A stretch of DNA of 34,611 nucleotides from Bdellovibrionales bacterium (GCA_019637855.1 JAHBUX010000021.1:1-34611), one strand, 5' to 3'. Counted from the stretch's first letter, positions 6,398 to 15,175 are shown. Numbers and translations: made by a program. Notes: generated by a model not told the origin, from the letters alone.

Positions 6398-8284
6398 TCA
6401 ATCTAGAGATTGATCTAGCCTGGGAAGGGAAACAATTGCCTGCGTAAAGCCGGTCTGGGAAAGAATCTCCAGGTTTCCGCCGTGATCTGAGACGATGGTG
6501 TGGGCTGTCGTAAGTCCCATGCCGCTATAAAGGACCGGGTCTCTAGTCGTGAACAGAGGATTGAAAATTTGACTGCGCACTTCCGAGCGAATGCCAGTAC
6601 CATTGTCGGAAATTTTTAGCAGGTATTTGCCTTGCTCGCTCTCCAACGTCACTTCGATTCGTCCGTGCAACTGCGGCTCGACCGTCAAGCGCTCCGTGAT
6701 GGCGTCGATGGAATTCTGCAAAAGGCTGCATAACGCTTGCGACAAAGCGTTGGAGCTAGCGCGGACAAGGGCGGGCTTCTCTTTTATATAGGTGACGTCG
6801 ATGCCCTTTGAGCGCGACTGCAATTCGATCAGCTTCACCGAGCGCTCCAGAATATGCCACAAATCGACTTCGGCCGAGTCGCCCAGGTCCTGCTTGCGTG
6901 CAAAGCTGAGCAAGTTCTGAATGATGTCACGGCAGCGCAGAGTGGCGCTCTCCATAGCTTTGATCTCACTATACAGAGGTTCGGTTTTCTGCATGTCCAT
7001 CAAGATAAGTTGAAGAAACGACAGCATACCGCCCAAAGGATTGTTGAGCTCGTGCGCAATGCTGGACCCGATGGTGCCCAGCTCAGCCAGTTTGGAGGCC
7101 TCTAAGATGCGACGTTCGTAGCGCACCTCTTCGGTTATTGGGCGCAGTAAAATCAATTGCACGCTTTGATTGTCGTGTGTGAGGCCAAGGCGCTGACCCG
7201 CCACTTCATAGGTTTCACTCTCGCCGCGCGCCGTGCTGCGATTGTTGCGGAAGGTAAAGGGGCTGTCGAGCCGATGCGGCGGTTGAAATTCGCGGCCAAA
7301 GAAAACTTCAAAGCAGCGCTTGCCGATAAGATCGCGAAAGTTGTTCTCGCCGGCGCAAGCCTCTTGAAAAGCGCTGTTGAGTTTTAAAATTTCGAAGTCG
7401 GCAGTGACCAAACATAGAGGATAGGGGATCGAGTCGAACGTGGCTTGCCACTGACCCTTCACGGTCTCGGCCTGCTCGAGCTTCTGCAGTCGAGCCAATG
7501 CGAGCGCCAAGGCTTCAGAAAGTTCTTGTAGAAAATCGATTTCATCCGCCGAGAAGCGTTTGCCCTCGGCTTTCGCGAACATCACTTCACCGCGTGAATT
7601 GTCATACTGATAGGGCAGCTCCACGCTGAGAATATTGTGGCCGCTTTGATTCTTGAGAGAGGATTGGCTGTCAAAGCGCACGCGCACCCATTCGATTTCA
7701 ACGGTGCCGTGCAGAGCTTCGTTGAGCATTTTCTCCATTTGCAAAACCGTCGAAGCGCGGTGAATTCCGAGCAAGGCTTTGTGAAAGGCGGCCATGCGGG
7801 TGGTGGTTTCATCGAGGGTGCGTAAAGTCTTGCGCAGCGTTTTATGGCGCTTTTGCACGCGCGATTCGAGTTCGCTCTTCAGGCGCTTTAAGCGCGTGGA
7901 CTGATCTTCGAACAAACTGACCAGTTGGCGGCGCTGGGCCTGCTCGCCACCGGCTTCAAGCGCGGATTGCAATTTGGCCTCGAGCTCAGGGTCTTCAAAG
8001 CTATCAATTAGATCGTGCACGCGGCCCGCATTGGTCCATTCGATCAGCGCGGTGGGCGCAACGCCTTCGCTCGCTACGATCCATAGTGAAGCGGGCGCGC
8101 TCTCGGTGGCAAAGGCGCAGAACTTTTCCAAATCACCCTTGCGCCCCCCGCCGAACACCAGCACGGAGGGCTGGTGCAGCGCTAAATAGTCGCGCGCCTC
8201 TTTGAAGCTAGGGACAAAGGCGGCGCCGATATCCAGCCCTTCAGGCCGCGGATGTCCGATCACCAGCACGTTGGAGGATTGCAT
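6398..8284 (-). CDS. Hybrid-looking sensor histidine kinase (pseudo-receiver, coiled coil, GAF, PAS, HisKA, HATPase)
   Basis: The 628-residue protein has no clear membrane segment. Residues 1-110 look like a receiver fold, but where the phospho-acceptor Asp is expected the sequence reads VLVFGGG, so this part is probably a pseudo-receiver. A charged coiled coil follows (about 115-165), then a GAF-like region (160-270) and a PAS domain (275-390). HisKA has the H-box IAHELNNP with H411, and the ATPase domain carries DNGTGI and GMGLTTAH. It should be a cytoplasmic NtrB-like kinase for the NtrC-type regulator downstream. The gene follows the M14 peptidase by only 21 bases, so the three probably form one operon. 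The binding site before the ATG is poor. Confidence 0.9.
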   Translation of the reverse strand: MQSSNVLVIGHPRPEGLDIGAAFVPSFKEARDYLALHQPSVLVFGGGRKGDLEKFCAFATESAPASLWIVASEGVAPTALIEWTNAGRVHDLIDSFEDPELEAKLQSALEAGGEQAQRRQLVSLFEDQSTRLKRLKSELESRVQKRHKTLRKTLRTLDETTTRMAAFHKALLGIHRASTVLQMEKMLNEALHGTVEIEWVRVRFDSQSSLKNQSGHNILSVELPYQYDNSRGEVMFAKAEGKRFSADEIDFLQELSEALALALARLQKLEQAETVKGQWQATFDSIPYPLCLVTADFEILKLNSAFQEACAGENNFRDLIGKRCFEVFFGREFQPPHRLDSPFTFRNNRSTARGESETYEVAGQRLGLTHDNQSVQLILLRPITEEVRYERRILEASKLAELGTIGSSIAHELNNPLGGMLSFLQLILMDMQKTEPLYSEIKAMESATLRCRDIIQNLLSFARKQDLGDSAEVDLWHILERSVKLIELQSRSKGIDVTYIKEKPALVRASSNALSQALCSLLQNSIDAITERLTVEPQLHGRIEVTLESEQGKYLLKISDNGTGIRSEVRSQIFNPLFTTRDPVLYSGMGLTTAHTIVSDHGGNLEILSQTGFTQAIVSLPRLDQSLD

Positions 8285-8305
8285 GAATGAAAGTGTATGC
8301 GTAAA

Positions 8306-8995
8306 TCAGCGCGGCGAGGCGTCCAGGAATATCTCTCGCATTCCGCTTTCGAAGTTGGGCCAGACCTTGGCTTGCGCGGTCTCGTCGGCCTCTTCAATAC
8401 AAATGACCGGGATTTTGTTGTCGAACCAGCCAAACTGCGAGAGCGAACCCGGCGTCGGGTAGCCGATCTCAGGTACCACTTCGTAGCCGCTCGAGCGACT
8501 TAAGCGCTCGGCATCCTTTCGTCCAGGATCGCCCGCACACACGACCATAGGTTTCCACGAATGGCAGTGAATGATCAGTCGAGGTTTGAATTCGGTGATA
8601 AAGCGAACGACCGCTTGAATTTCTGCCTCAGAGCCAGGGGAGGGGCCCGGATTGTAGCGCTCTTTCTCATGCTCGGGCGACCAGGAGGTGGACGGGTAGT
8701 TGCGATTGAGATCCACACCGCGCCCGTTGACGCGCGTTTGCTTTTTATAGCCATCGACGTTGAGGCAAGGAATCAGCGCCCAGGGGGCTTTGAGGAGCGG
8801 TTGTGGCAGAGCTGCATCGGCCTGCAACATCTGCAGTGTCTTTTCTGCCAAGTGCACACCCAGGGGCTCGTCACCGTGCACACCGCCCATCAAGAGAATC
8901 GGTTGCAAGTGGCGCAAATCACTCAAGCTGTGTGAGGCAAACAGCGCAATCGGCGAGCCCAAATCCGTGTGTGCCCATTGATCGTTGCGGTACAT
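8306..8995 (-). CDS. M14-family zinc carboxypeptidase, MpaA-like
   Basis: The 229-residue protein carries the M14 zinc motif GGVHGDE (H40, E43), the NxDG...GRGVDLNRNYP substrate-binding stretch, a later IHCHSW segment (H143/H145) supplying the third zinc ligand, and a C-terminal IEEADE holding the likely catalytic Glu. The nearest characterised relative by pattern is MpaA, the murein tripeptide amidase that cuts gamma-D-Glu-diaminopimelate. AstE/AspA-type deacylases are the alternative. There is no signal peptide, so it should act in the cytoplasm, for example on recycled wall peptides. It is the first gene of an apparent operon with the kinase and response regulator, and is divergent from glmU with 79 bases between the starts. 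Confidence 0.85.
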   Translation of the reverse strand: MYRNDQWAHTDLGSPIALFASHSLSDLRHLQPILLMGGVHGDEPLGVHLAEKTLQMLQADAALPQPLLKAPWALIPCLNVDGYKKQTRVNGRGVDLNRNYPSTSWSPEHEKERYNPGPSPGSEAEIQAVVRFITEFKPRLIIHCHSWKPMVVCAGDPGRKDAERLSRSSGYEVVPEIGYPTPGSLSQFGWFDNKIPVICIEEADETAQAKVWPNFESGMREIFLDASPR

Positions 8996-9074
8996 GTTTC
9001 TAACTGTAAACTCAATGCGTTAGCGGAGTCCAGCGGATTGCCAAAATCGACGTGAACCCGTTACTTTCTCAGCC
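8996..9074. promoter_or_regulatory. Divergent promoter region, M14 peptidase / glmU
   Basis: These 79 bases separate two divergent starts and must hold regulatory signals for both. I see no clear -10/-35 pair. GlmU has no obvious purine-rich binding site (TTACTTTCTCAGCC precedes its ATG), which suggests weak or leaderless-like initiation. Confidence 0.35.
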
Positions 9075-10448
9075 ATGTCTGCATTTTCAGCCATCATTTT
9101 AGCCGCCGGAAAAGGAACTCGTATGAACACCCCGCTACCGAAGGTGGTGCACCCGGTGGCCGGTCGACCCATGATCGAACGTGTGCTCAAAGCCGTCAAA
9201 GGTGCAGGCGCCCGCGAGGTACGAGTTGTGGTCGGATTTGGTGAGACCTTGGTTCGGCAGATCGTTGAGCCCATGGGGGCGGTGTGCTTCAAGCAAGAGA
9301 AACAGCTGGGCACCGCCGACGCCGTTCGTTCGGCCCAACCGGATTCTCTGGATGGCGATGTGGTGATCTTGAACGGCGACCATCCGTTGATGGAAACCGC
9401 TGATATCGAGAAGTTCCGCAAAGAGTTTCGTGAGAGCAAGGCCGACATCGCCGTCGTGACCTGTGAATTGGAAGACCCCGCCTCTTTCGGCCGCGTGGTT
9501 CGTCATGGCGGAAAGTTGCGCGCCATCGTCGAGATGAAAGATGCCTCGCATGAAACGCGCAAGATCAAAGAGATCAACACCGGCATCTACGTGGTGAAAT
9601 CGCGCATTTTGAACTCTCTGTTGCCGGAAATTGAGAGCCGCAATGCTCAAGGTGAGTTTTATCTTACCGATCTGATTCAGCTAGCCGTTGACGGTGGATT
9701 CAATGTCGAAGGCTTGAAAGCCGACCCGCGCGTGGCTTTGGGTGTGAACACGCAAGTCGAGCTGGCCGAAGCGACGCGCTTAGCGTTCGCTCGCAAAGCC
9801 GCCCGCTTGCTCGAGTCCGGCGTGATGCTTTTGCAACCCGAAGCCACGTTTGTCGAAGACACCGTAGAGATTGAGCCGGCGGCGATTCTATACCCCGGGG
9901 TTTTTCTGCGGGGAGCGACCAAGATCGGTGCCTTCGCCGTGGTTGAGCCCGGTTGCGTGCTTACGGATGCGCGTGTGGGCGCGAATGTTCACTTAAAAGC
10001 CGGTTGCTACATTACAGATGCTTCGATTGGCGCGGGCTCGGATATGGGACCGTACGCGCAGCTGCGTCCCGGTACCGAAGTGGCCGAGAACTGTCACATC
10101 GGAAATTTTGTTGAAATGAAGAAAGCCAAGTTCGGCCGTGGCGCGAAGGCGGGGCACTTGAGTTATCTTGGTGACGCAGAGATCGGCGAGAACACCAACA
10201 TTGGATGCGGCACTATCACTTGCAACTACGCCGCGGACCGCAAGAAGTACGTCACCAAGATTGGTAAAGATGTTTTTGTCGGCAGTGATTCGCAGTTCGT
10301 CGCTCCCGTGTCGGTGGGCGACGGCGCGGTTATTGGCTCGGGTTCGACGATCACCAAAGACGTTCCGGCTGGCGCGTTGGCCGTGACTCGCAGCCCGCAG
10401 ATCATAAAAGAAAATTACAAACCGCGCGCTCCTGGAGAGAAAAAGTAA
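9075..10448 (+). CDS. glmU: Bifunctional GlcNAc-1-P uridyltransferase / GlcN-1-P acetyltransferase
   Basis: GlmU makes UDP-N-acetylglucosamine, the precursor of peptidoglycan and LPS, in the cytoplasm. The 457-residue length is typical. The N-terminal pyrophosphorylase domain starts with LAAGKGTRM and has QLGTADAV and NGDHPL. The C-terminal half is a left-handed beta-helix of hexapeptide repeats with GPYAQLRPGTEV, NFVEMKKA, GHLSYLGDAEIG and GCGTITCNYA, which hold the acetyl-CoA and substrate sites. Its TAA stop shares one base with the glmS start (TAATG), so the two steps of the pathway are translationally coupled. Confidence 0.97.
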   Translation: MSAFSAIILAAGKGTRMNTPLPKVVHPVAGRPMIERVLKAVKGAGAREVRVVVGFGETLVRQIVEPMGAVCFKQEKQLGTADAVRSAQPDSLDGDVVILNGDHPLMETADIEKFRKEFRESKADIAVVTCELEDPASFGRVVRHGGKLRAIVEMKDASHETRKIKEINTGIYVVKSRILNSLLPEIESRNAQGEFYLTDLIQLAVDGGFNVEGLKADPRVALGVNTQVELAEATRLAFARKAARLLESGVMLLQPEATFVEDTVEIEPAAILYPGVFLRGATKIGAFAVVEPGCVLTDARVGANVHLKAGCYITDASIGAGSDMGPYAQLRPGTEVAENCHIGNFVEMKKAKFGRGAKAGHLSYLGDAEIGENTNIGCGTITCNYAADRKKYVTKIGKDVFVGSDSQFVAPVSVGDGAVIGSGSTITKDVPAGALAVTRSPQIIKENYKPRAPGEKK

Positions 10449-12280
10449 TGTGCGGCATCGTCGGTTATCTTGGTCCAAAAAATCCTAAAGATGTCATCAT
10501 GACGGGCCTGAAGGCGCTTGAGTATCGTGGATACGACAGCGCCGGCGTGGCCATCTTGCATGAAGGTAAGTTCAAGCGCGTGCGGGCGGAAGGTAAGCTC
10601 GGCAATCTGAGTGAGAAACTGGCGTCGGAACCTTTTAGTGGTCACCTTGGCATCGGTCACACTCGTTGGGCCACGCACGGAAAGCCCTCCGAGCGCAATG
10701 CCCATCCTCATTCCGTGGGTTCGGTGAGTTTAGTCCACAACGGTATTATCGAAAACTATGTAGAGCTGCGCCAAGAGCTGGTGCGTGAAGGTGCGGTCTT
10801 TGAATCTGAAACCGATTCGGAATTGGTGGCCCATTTGGTGGATCGCCAGTTGGCAAAGACCCCCAATCTTCTGGATGCGGTCTTGCAAGTGTTGCCACGT
10901 TTGCAGGGCGCTTACGCAATTGTGGTGGTGAACGAAAAGCAACCCGACACGATGGTGGCTTTTAAAAATGGTCCGCCGTTGATCGTGGGTGTGGGTGATG
11001 ACGCCATGTATGTGGCTTCGGACATTCAGGCTTTGGTCAACTACACGCGCCGTATTGTGTATTTGGATGATGGTGAAGTCGTTGAAGTAAAAGGCCCTTC
11101 TTACAAAGTGTTCTCGGCCGCGGGCCAGCCTTTGCAGAAGAAAGTGAACGAAGTGAATTGGACTTCCGAGGTGGCCAACAAAGGCGGCTTCTCCCACTTC
11201 ATGCTGAAAGAGATTTTTGAACAGCCGCGCGCCGTGGCTCAAGCCATTCAGCCGCATATCAATCTGGCCAAGAATTCGGTCGAGTTGAACGGCGTTGGCT
11301 TCGATGTGAACGATGTGTTCCGCGATATTGAGCGCGTGTTTGTCGTGGCGTGCGGCACTTCTTACTACGCCGGCTTAATCGGCGAATACATGATTGAGCG
11401 TTTGGCGCGTGTGCCGGTCGAGGTGGATATCGCCAGCGAATTTCGCTATCGCCACCCGGTTTTGCCTAAGAATTCGCTTTTTATTTCCATCTCGCAAAGC
11501 GGAGAGACCGCCGATACCTTGGCTGCGGTTCGTTTGGCCAAGCAAGCTGGCGTGAAGGTGTTGAGCATCTGTAACGTACGGTCGTCTTCCATTGATCGCG
11601 AGGCTGACGGGCATCTGTACATGAACGCCGGCGCCGAAGTGGGCGTGGCGTCCACGAAAGCATTTTCTGCCACGTTGGCCTTGTTGAACCTTCTGTCGTT
11701 AGCTTTGGCTAAGGCACAGGGGCAGTCGACCATTGAAGAAGAACAGAAGCTGGTGCGCCAGCTTCTGGCGGCGCCTTCGCAAATCGAGATCTGCTTGAAC
11801 CTGGATAAGTTTTTTAAAGAAGCTGCGGATAAACTGAAGAACTACCGTGGCTTTTTGTATTTAGGTCGCGGTGTTCACTATCCGATCGCTTTGGAAGGTG
11901 CTCTGAAACTGAAAGAGCTCGCCTATATGCACGCTGAGGGCTACGCCGCCGGCGAGATGAAGCATGGGCCGTTGGCTTTGATCGATAAAGACATGGCGGT
12001 CGTCATGATGGTTCCGCATGATGAATTGTTTGAGAAGTCGCTGAGCAATTTGGAAGAAGCGAAAGCCCGCGGCGGTCAGATCATTTCGATCGGAACAGGT
12101 CATAACCCGCGCTTAGAAGAAATATCCGAACATTACTTGTCGTTGCCAGAGGTCGATTGGTTCACTCTGCCGCTGCTTGAGGTTGTACCCGTGCAACTCT
12201 TGGCGTTCCACGTGGCCTCGTCGTTGGGTCACGATGTGGATCAGCCGCGTAACTTGGCTAAATCGGTGACGGTGGAGTGA
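10448..12280 (+). CDS. glmS: Glutamine--fructose-6-phosphate aminotransferase
   Basis: GlmS makes glucosamine-6-phosphate from fructose-6-phosphate and glutamine, the first step towards UDP-GlcNAc. The 610-residue protein starts MCGIVGYLG, so Cys2 becomes the N-terminal nucleophile of the glutaminase domain (residues 2-215; RGYDSAG and THGKPSERNAHPH are conserved). Two SIS domains follow (about 290-420 and 460-590), with SISQSGETADT, GRGVHYPIALEGALKLKE and the C-terminal AKSVTVE. No glmS ribozyme leader is possible, because the gene begins on the last base of glmU. Its final codons lie in the left arm of the giant palindrome. Confidence 0.97.
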   Translation: MCGIVGYLGPKNPKDVIMTGLKALEYRGYDSAGVAILHEGKFKRVRAEGKLGNLSEKLASEPFSGHLGIGHTRWATHGKPSERNAHPHSVGSVSLVHNGIIENYVELRQELVREGAVFESETDSELVAHLVDRQLAKTPNLLDAVLQVLPRLQGAYAIVVVNEKQPDTMVAFKNGPPLIVGVGDDAMYVASDIQALVNYTRRIVYLDDGEVVEVKGPSYKVFSAAGQPLQKKVNEVNWTSEVANKGGFSHFMLKEIFEQPRAVAQAIQPHINLAKNSVELNGVGFDVNDVFRDIERVFVVACGTSYYAGLIGEYMIERLARVPVEVDIASEFRYRHPVLPKNSLFISISQSGETADTLAAVRLAKQAGVKVLSICNVRSSSIDREADGHLYMNAGAEVGVASTKAFSATLALLNLLSLALAKAQGQSTIEEEQKLVRQLLAAPSQIEICLNLDKFFKEAADKLKNYRGFLYLGRGVHYPIALEGALKLKELAYMHAEGYAAGEMKHGPLALIDKDMAVVMMVPHDELFEKSLSNLEEAKARGGQIISIGTGHNPRLEEISEHYLSLPEVDWFTLPLLEVVPVQLLAFHVASSLGHDVDQPRNLAKSVTVE

Positions 12281-12371
12281 GGAAAGGTACCAGCTTCCTT
12301 TTTGGCATGCATTGCGCCACTTCGTGGCCGCGATGCATGCCAAAAAGGAAGCTGGTACCTTTCCTCACTCC
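12274..12371. repeat. Giant near-perfect palindrome between convergent genes (possible bidirectional terminator)
   Basis: Bases 12274-12312 are perfectly complementary to 12333-12371: 39 bases per arm with no mismatch. The stem then continues with T-G, G-C, C-G and G-C pairs towards an apex GCCAC-TTC-GTGGC. The arms contain the stop codons of both glmS (12278-12280) and the convergent DciA-like gene (12365-12367). T5 lies in the left arm and A5 in the right arm, the reverse of the usual A-stem-T order of a bidirectional intrinsic terminator. Termination would therefore depend on the huge hairpin itself. Each 3' end would form the same structure in RNA, which could also protect transcripts from 3' exonucleases. 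Confidence 0.9.
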
Positions 12372-12745
12372 GAATCCAAAAACCCCTTAAACTGATCCGA
12401 TACTTGATCGGGCTGTGGGAGGCCGCGCCGGTCTAGAGTGAAGCGTATGCCTTTGACCCAATCGCGGCCGACGTGCTCGTTCACCTTCTCTTTCAGAGTC
12501 TTTTCAAAAAAGCGGATCTCTTGCATGCGGGCGGAACTTTTTACCCAAACAATCAGACGACCGCGTTCATACCCCACCGGCTCGCAATGCGTACCTAAGG
12601 TAGGCCCTACAATTTTGGTCCAAAAGCGCCAGATCTTCCAGCGCAGGAACTGATCGGACAGGGGCGACTTGCCATTTGCGAGCAAGGTCTGTAGAACCTT
12701 CGACGCAGGCAGCAATTCTCTCCGTTTCTTTTTATCATCGGCCAT
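12365..12745 (-). CDS. DUF721 / DciA-like protein
   Basis: The product is about 126 residues when started at the internal ATG at 12743-12745; an ATG at 12760 would add five residues and overlap the trmFO start. The order of conserved patches (LLANGKSPLSDQFLRWKIWRFW...VGPTLGTHCEP, then LIVWVKSSARMQEIRFF) fits the DUF721 family, which includes DciA, the loader of the replicative helicase DnaB in most bacteria. The charged tail after about residue 100 is variable in the family. It is divergent from trmFO and convergent with glmS. Its last codons sit in the palindrome. Family assignment is good; the helicase-loading role is inferred. Confidence 0.75.
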   Translation of the reverse strand: MADDKKKRRELLPASKVLQTLLANGKSPLSDQFLRWKIWRFWTKIVGPTLGTHCEPVGYERGRLIVWVKSSARMQEIRFFEKTLKEKVNEHVGRDWVKGIRFTLDRRGLPQPDQVSDQFKGFLDSE

Positions 12746-12758
12746 AGGAGTCCGTAGC

Positions 12759-14186
12759 ATGTCCCGTTTAAACCCGCAAATCTCGATTGTTGGCGGCGGC
12801 TTGGCTGGCAGCGAATGTGCCTATCAATTGGCTGAGATGGGTCACTACGTGCGCCTATATGAGATGCGTGGCACCGGAACCACCACTCCCGCACATAAAA
12901 CAGACCGGTTGGCTGAGCTTGTATGTTCAAACTCGCTGGGCTCCACTACGGACTATTCCGCACCGGGGCAATTGAAGTGGGAGGCCGAGCAGCTTGGCTC
13001 TCTAATCCTGCGTGCAGCCCGCAATGCGGCTGTACCAGCAGGTATGGCGTTGGGTGTGGATCGCGACGTGTTTGCAGCGGAAATCACTGAGACTTTGGAA
13101 AAGCATCCGCGTATTGAGATCGTGCGCGAAGTTGTGCGCTCGCTCGATGAAATTCCGCGCCCTGCGGTGATCGCCAGCGGTCCTTTGACCGACAGCGCAT
13201 TGGCCGAGAGCCTGCGCCAGCATTTTGATGGCGAGTTCATGTACTTCTTCGATGCCATCGCGCCAATCATCGACGCCGATTCGATCAACAAGTTTGTAGC
13301 CTACAAAGCCGATCGGTGGGGTAAGGGCAATCGCGACTACTACAATTGCCCGCTGAACAAAGAGCAGTATGAGAACTTAATTAACGAAATCAAAAATGCG
13401 CGCAAAATTGAGCCAAAGGAGTTCGAAAAGGACACGCCGTACTTTTCTGGCTGCATGCCTGTTGAGGCGATCGTCGAACGCGGCGATCAAACTCTGCGCT
13501 TCGGACCGATGTCGGCCAAGGGACTGCGCAATCCAATGACCAACCAGCCAGCCTATGCGGTGGTGCAGTTGCGGCAAGACAATAAAGAGGGCACGGCCTT
13601 CAATATGGTCGGCTTCCAGACCAAGATGGCCTACGGCGAGCAGGTTCGGGTGTTCCGTATGATTCCCGGCCTGGAGAATGCCGAGTTTTTGAAGTTAGGC
13701 AGTATTCATCGCAATCTATACATACAGACGCCGAAAAAACTGACTCCGGAACTGTCGTCGCAAAAAGACGATTGGTTGTTTTTCGCCGGTCAGATCACCG
13801 GTGTTGAAGGCTACTTTGATTCGACTTGCATGGGCTTGCTGGTTGCCCATTTTCTCAATGACAAGTTGAATGGCCGCCAGATTTCAAAGCCACCCCGTGA
13901 GTCCGCTTTGGGCTCTTTGCTTAACGGTATCACCGAAGACAACGAATACTTCCAACCGACCAACATCAACTTCGCCTTGTTCCCGCGGCCTGAGGGACTA
14001 ACAGGGAAGAAGAAGCGCGAACAAAAGGATTTGAAACGCAAATTACAATTGGATCGCGCCAAGAGCGCGCTGGTCGAATGGATGCGGGCGAAGGGCTTGC
14101 CCTTGAAGATCGCATGGCCGCCACCTGCGGAGGTTGGTGCTGCTGAACCGGAACCCGATAAATTGACAGAGACCTTGCATACGTAA
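12759..14186 (+). CDS. trmFO: Folate-dependent tRNA (uracil-5)-methyltransferase
   Basis: TrmFO methylates U54 in the T-loop of tRNAs using methylenetetrahydrofolate and FAD. The 475-residue protein starts MSRLNPQIS, followed by the FAD-binding VGGGLAGSECAYQLAEMG. Conserved TrmFO stretches follow: HKTDRLAELVCSNSLGS, FFDAIAPI, GFQTKMAYGEQ and FAGQITGVEGYFDS. I chose the ATG at 12759 because AGGAG lies eight bases upstream and the FAD motif then sits at the usual distance from the start; the longer frame from 12669 overlaps the divergent gene. It ends in a charged, Pro-rich tail of about 30 residues. The next gene starts 72 bases later. Confidence 0.95.
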   Translation: MSRLNPQISIVGGGLAGSECAYQLAEMGHYVRLYEMRGTGTTTPAHKTDRLAELVCSNSLGSTTDYSAPGQLKWEAEQLGSLILRAARNAAVPAGMALGVDRDVFAAEITETLEKHPRIEIVREVVRSLDEIPRPAVIASGPLTDSALAESLRQHFDGEFMYFFDAIAPIIDADSINKFVAYKADRWGKGNRDYYNCPLNKEQYENLINEIKNARKIEPKEFEKDTPYFSGCMPVEAIVERGDQTLRFGPMSAKGLRNPMTNQPAYAVVQLRQDNKEGTAFNMVGFQTKMAYGEQVRVFRMIPGLENAEFLKLGSIHRNLYIQTPKKLTPELSSQKDDWLFFAGQITGVEGYFDSTCMGLLVAHFLNDKLNGRQISKPPRESALGSLLNGITEDNEYFQPTNINFALFPRPEGLTGKKKREQKDLKRKLQLDRAKSALVEWMRAKGLPLKIAWPPPAEVGAAEPEPDKLTETLHT

Positions 14187-14257
14187 AATTTAAGTTTTGT
14201 TAAAAAATTAGAAGTGGCTCGCAAACGCACTAGTTGTTGAATTTCGAAGGGACTGCG

Positions 14258-15175
14258 ATGAACACCGAAAATATATTTGCTAACTTGATCTCTACTCCTC
14301 ATGGAGCGCTTTACATGGGCGTGTGCCTGAGCGTGGGAGTGCTGTCAAGCGCACTGGCGATTGGTTACTACACGATCTTTCGTTATCCATCGCTCATTTA
14401 CTTTGCCATCTCCGTACTGGTTTCCTACGCCGTATTCGGTTCGGCCGCCACCAATCCACGCATGCTGATAGAGCTTTCGCACCCTCCGGCTGACTTCTAT
14501 TTCCAGCAGATTTCGGCCACCGTTGGGTTCTTCTTCTTTTTCAAGATGGTGACGGAAAGCTTTGTGCCGTTTCCCAAGGGCTTGTCATTGCGTGCGTTTC
14601 AAATCGTGATCAGCGTTTTGATTGCTGTTCGAGTCTACGCGACCTTTGCACCTCACCCCTGGGCATTCCGCGCGGCTTCGGTTCTTTGCATTACTTTTTT
14701 GCTCTATGCCAGTGTCGTGGCCTTGCGCTATCCCGCCACCACTTCGGCCATGCGCTTGGTCCGAGTTGCCTGTGCGTTTCCGTCGTTGCTGTTCGTTCTT
14801 TACCCGATGATCCGGCTTGGGATTTTGCCCGCATCGTGGGGTAATAGCCAAATGGCCGCGCTGATGGTGGGCGGGCTAACGTTGCATTCGATATTGTGGT
14901 TTTTAGGGTTGGTAGAACTCGCTCGTGAGGCGCGCGAAAAAGAGAAAGCCGCATCTCGTGACCGCATGGCTCGCACACTCGTGCAGTTGGGCGACATGAT
15001 GGGAAATCCGTTGGATACCATCGAGGATACGGTGGCGAAACTTGGAAACAACAAAGAAGAACTTGTGCATGTGCTGGAGAAAATGGACAGCTCCGTCAGC
15101 CGTCTCCGTTTGATCGAAGCGGTGCTGTCGCGCTACGAAAAGAACACGCGCACGGTCTCCGACGAGGGGGCGTAG
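14258..15175 (+). CDS. Seven-helix membrane protein with histidine-less HisKA-like tail
   Basis: The 305-residue protein starts at ATG 14258, with GAAGGGA six bases upstream. Seven hydrophobic segments (from YMGVCLSVGVLSSALAIGY to LTLHSILWFLGLVEL) are followed by about 75 cytoplasmic residues. That tail reads like the dimerisation and phosphotransfer helix pair of a histidine kinase (LVQLGDMMGNPLDTIEDTV). However, the position of the catalytic His of the HExxNPL box is Asp246, and there is no ATPase domain. It could be a dimerising membrane sensor or a decoy partner for a kinase, but no function is known to me. The gene ends in a hairpin and converges with the Mla operon. Confidence 0.75.
   Translation: MNTENIFANLISTPHGALYMGVCLSVGVLSSALAIGYYTIFRYPSLIYFAISVLVSYAVFGSAATNPRMLIELSHPPADFYFQQISATVGFFFFFKMVTESFVPFPKGLSLRAFQIVISVLIAVRVYATFAPHPWAFRAASVLCITFLLYASVVALRYPATTSAMRLVRVACAFPSLLFVLYPMIRLGILPASWGNSQMAALMVGGLTLHSILWFLGLVELAREAREKEKAASRDRMARTLVQLGDMMGNPLDTIEDTVAKLGNNKEELVHVLEKMDSSVSRLRLIEAVLSRYEKNTRTVSDEGA

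Noticed and set aside
12274-12371. Palindrome as a miniature transposon or insertion-sequence end
   Set aside because: No target-site duplication, no second copy in the window and no transposase; the arms include native stop codons of both genes, which fits an end-of-gene element better.
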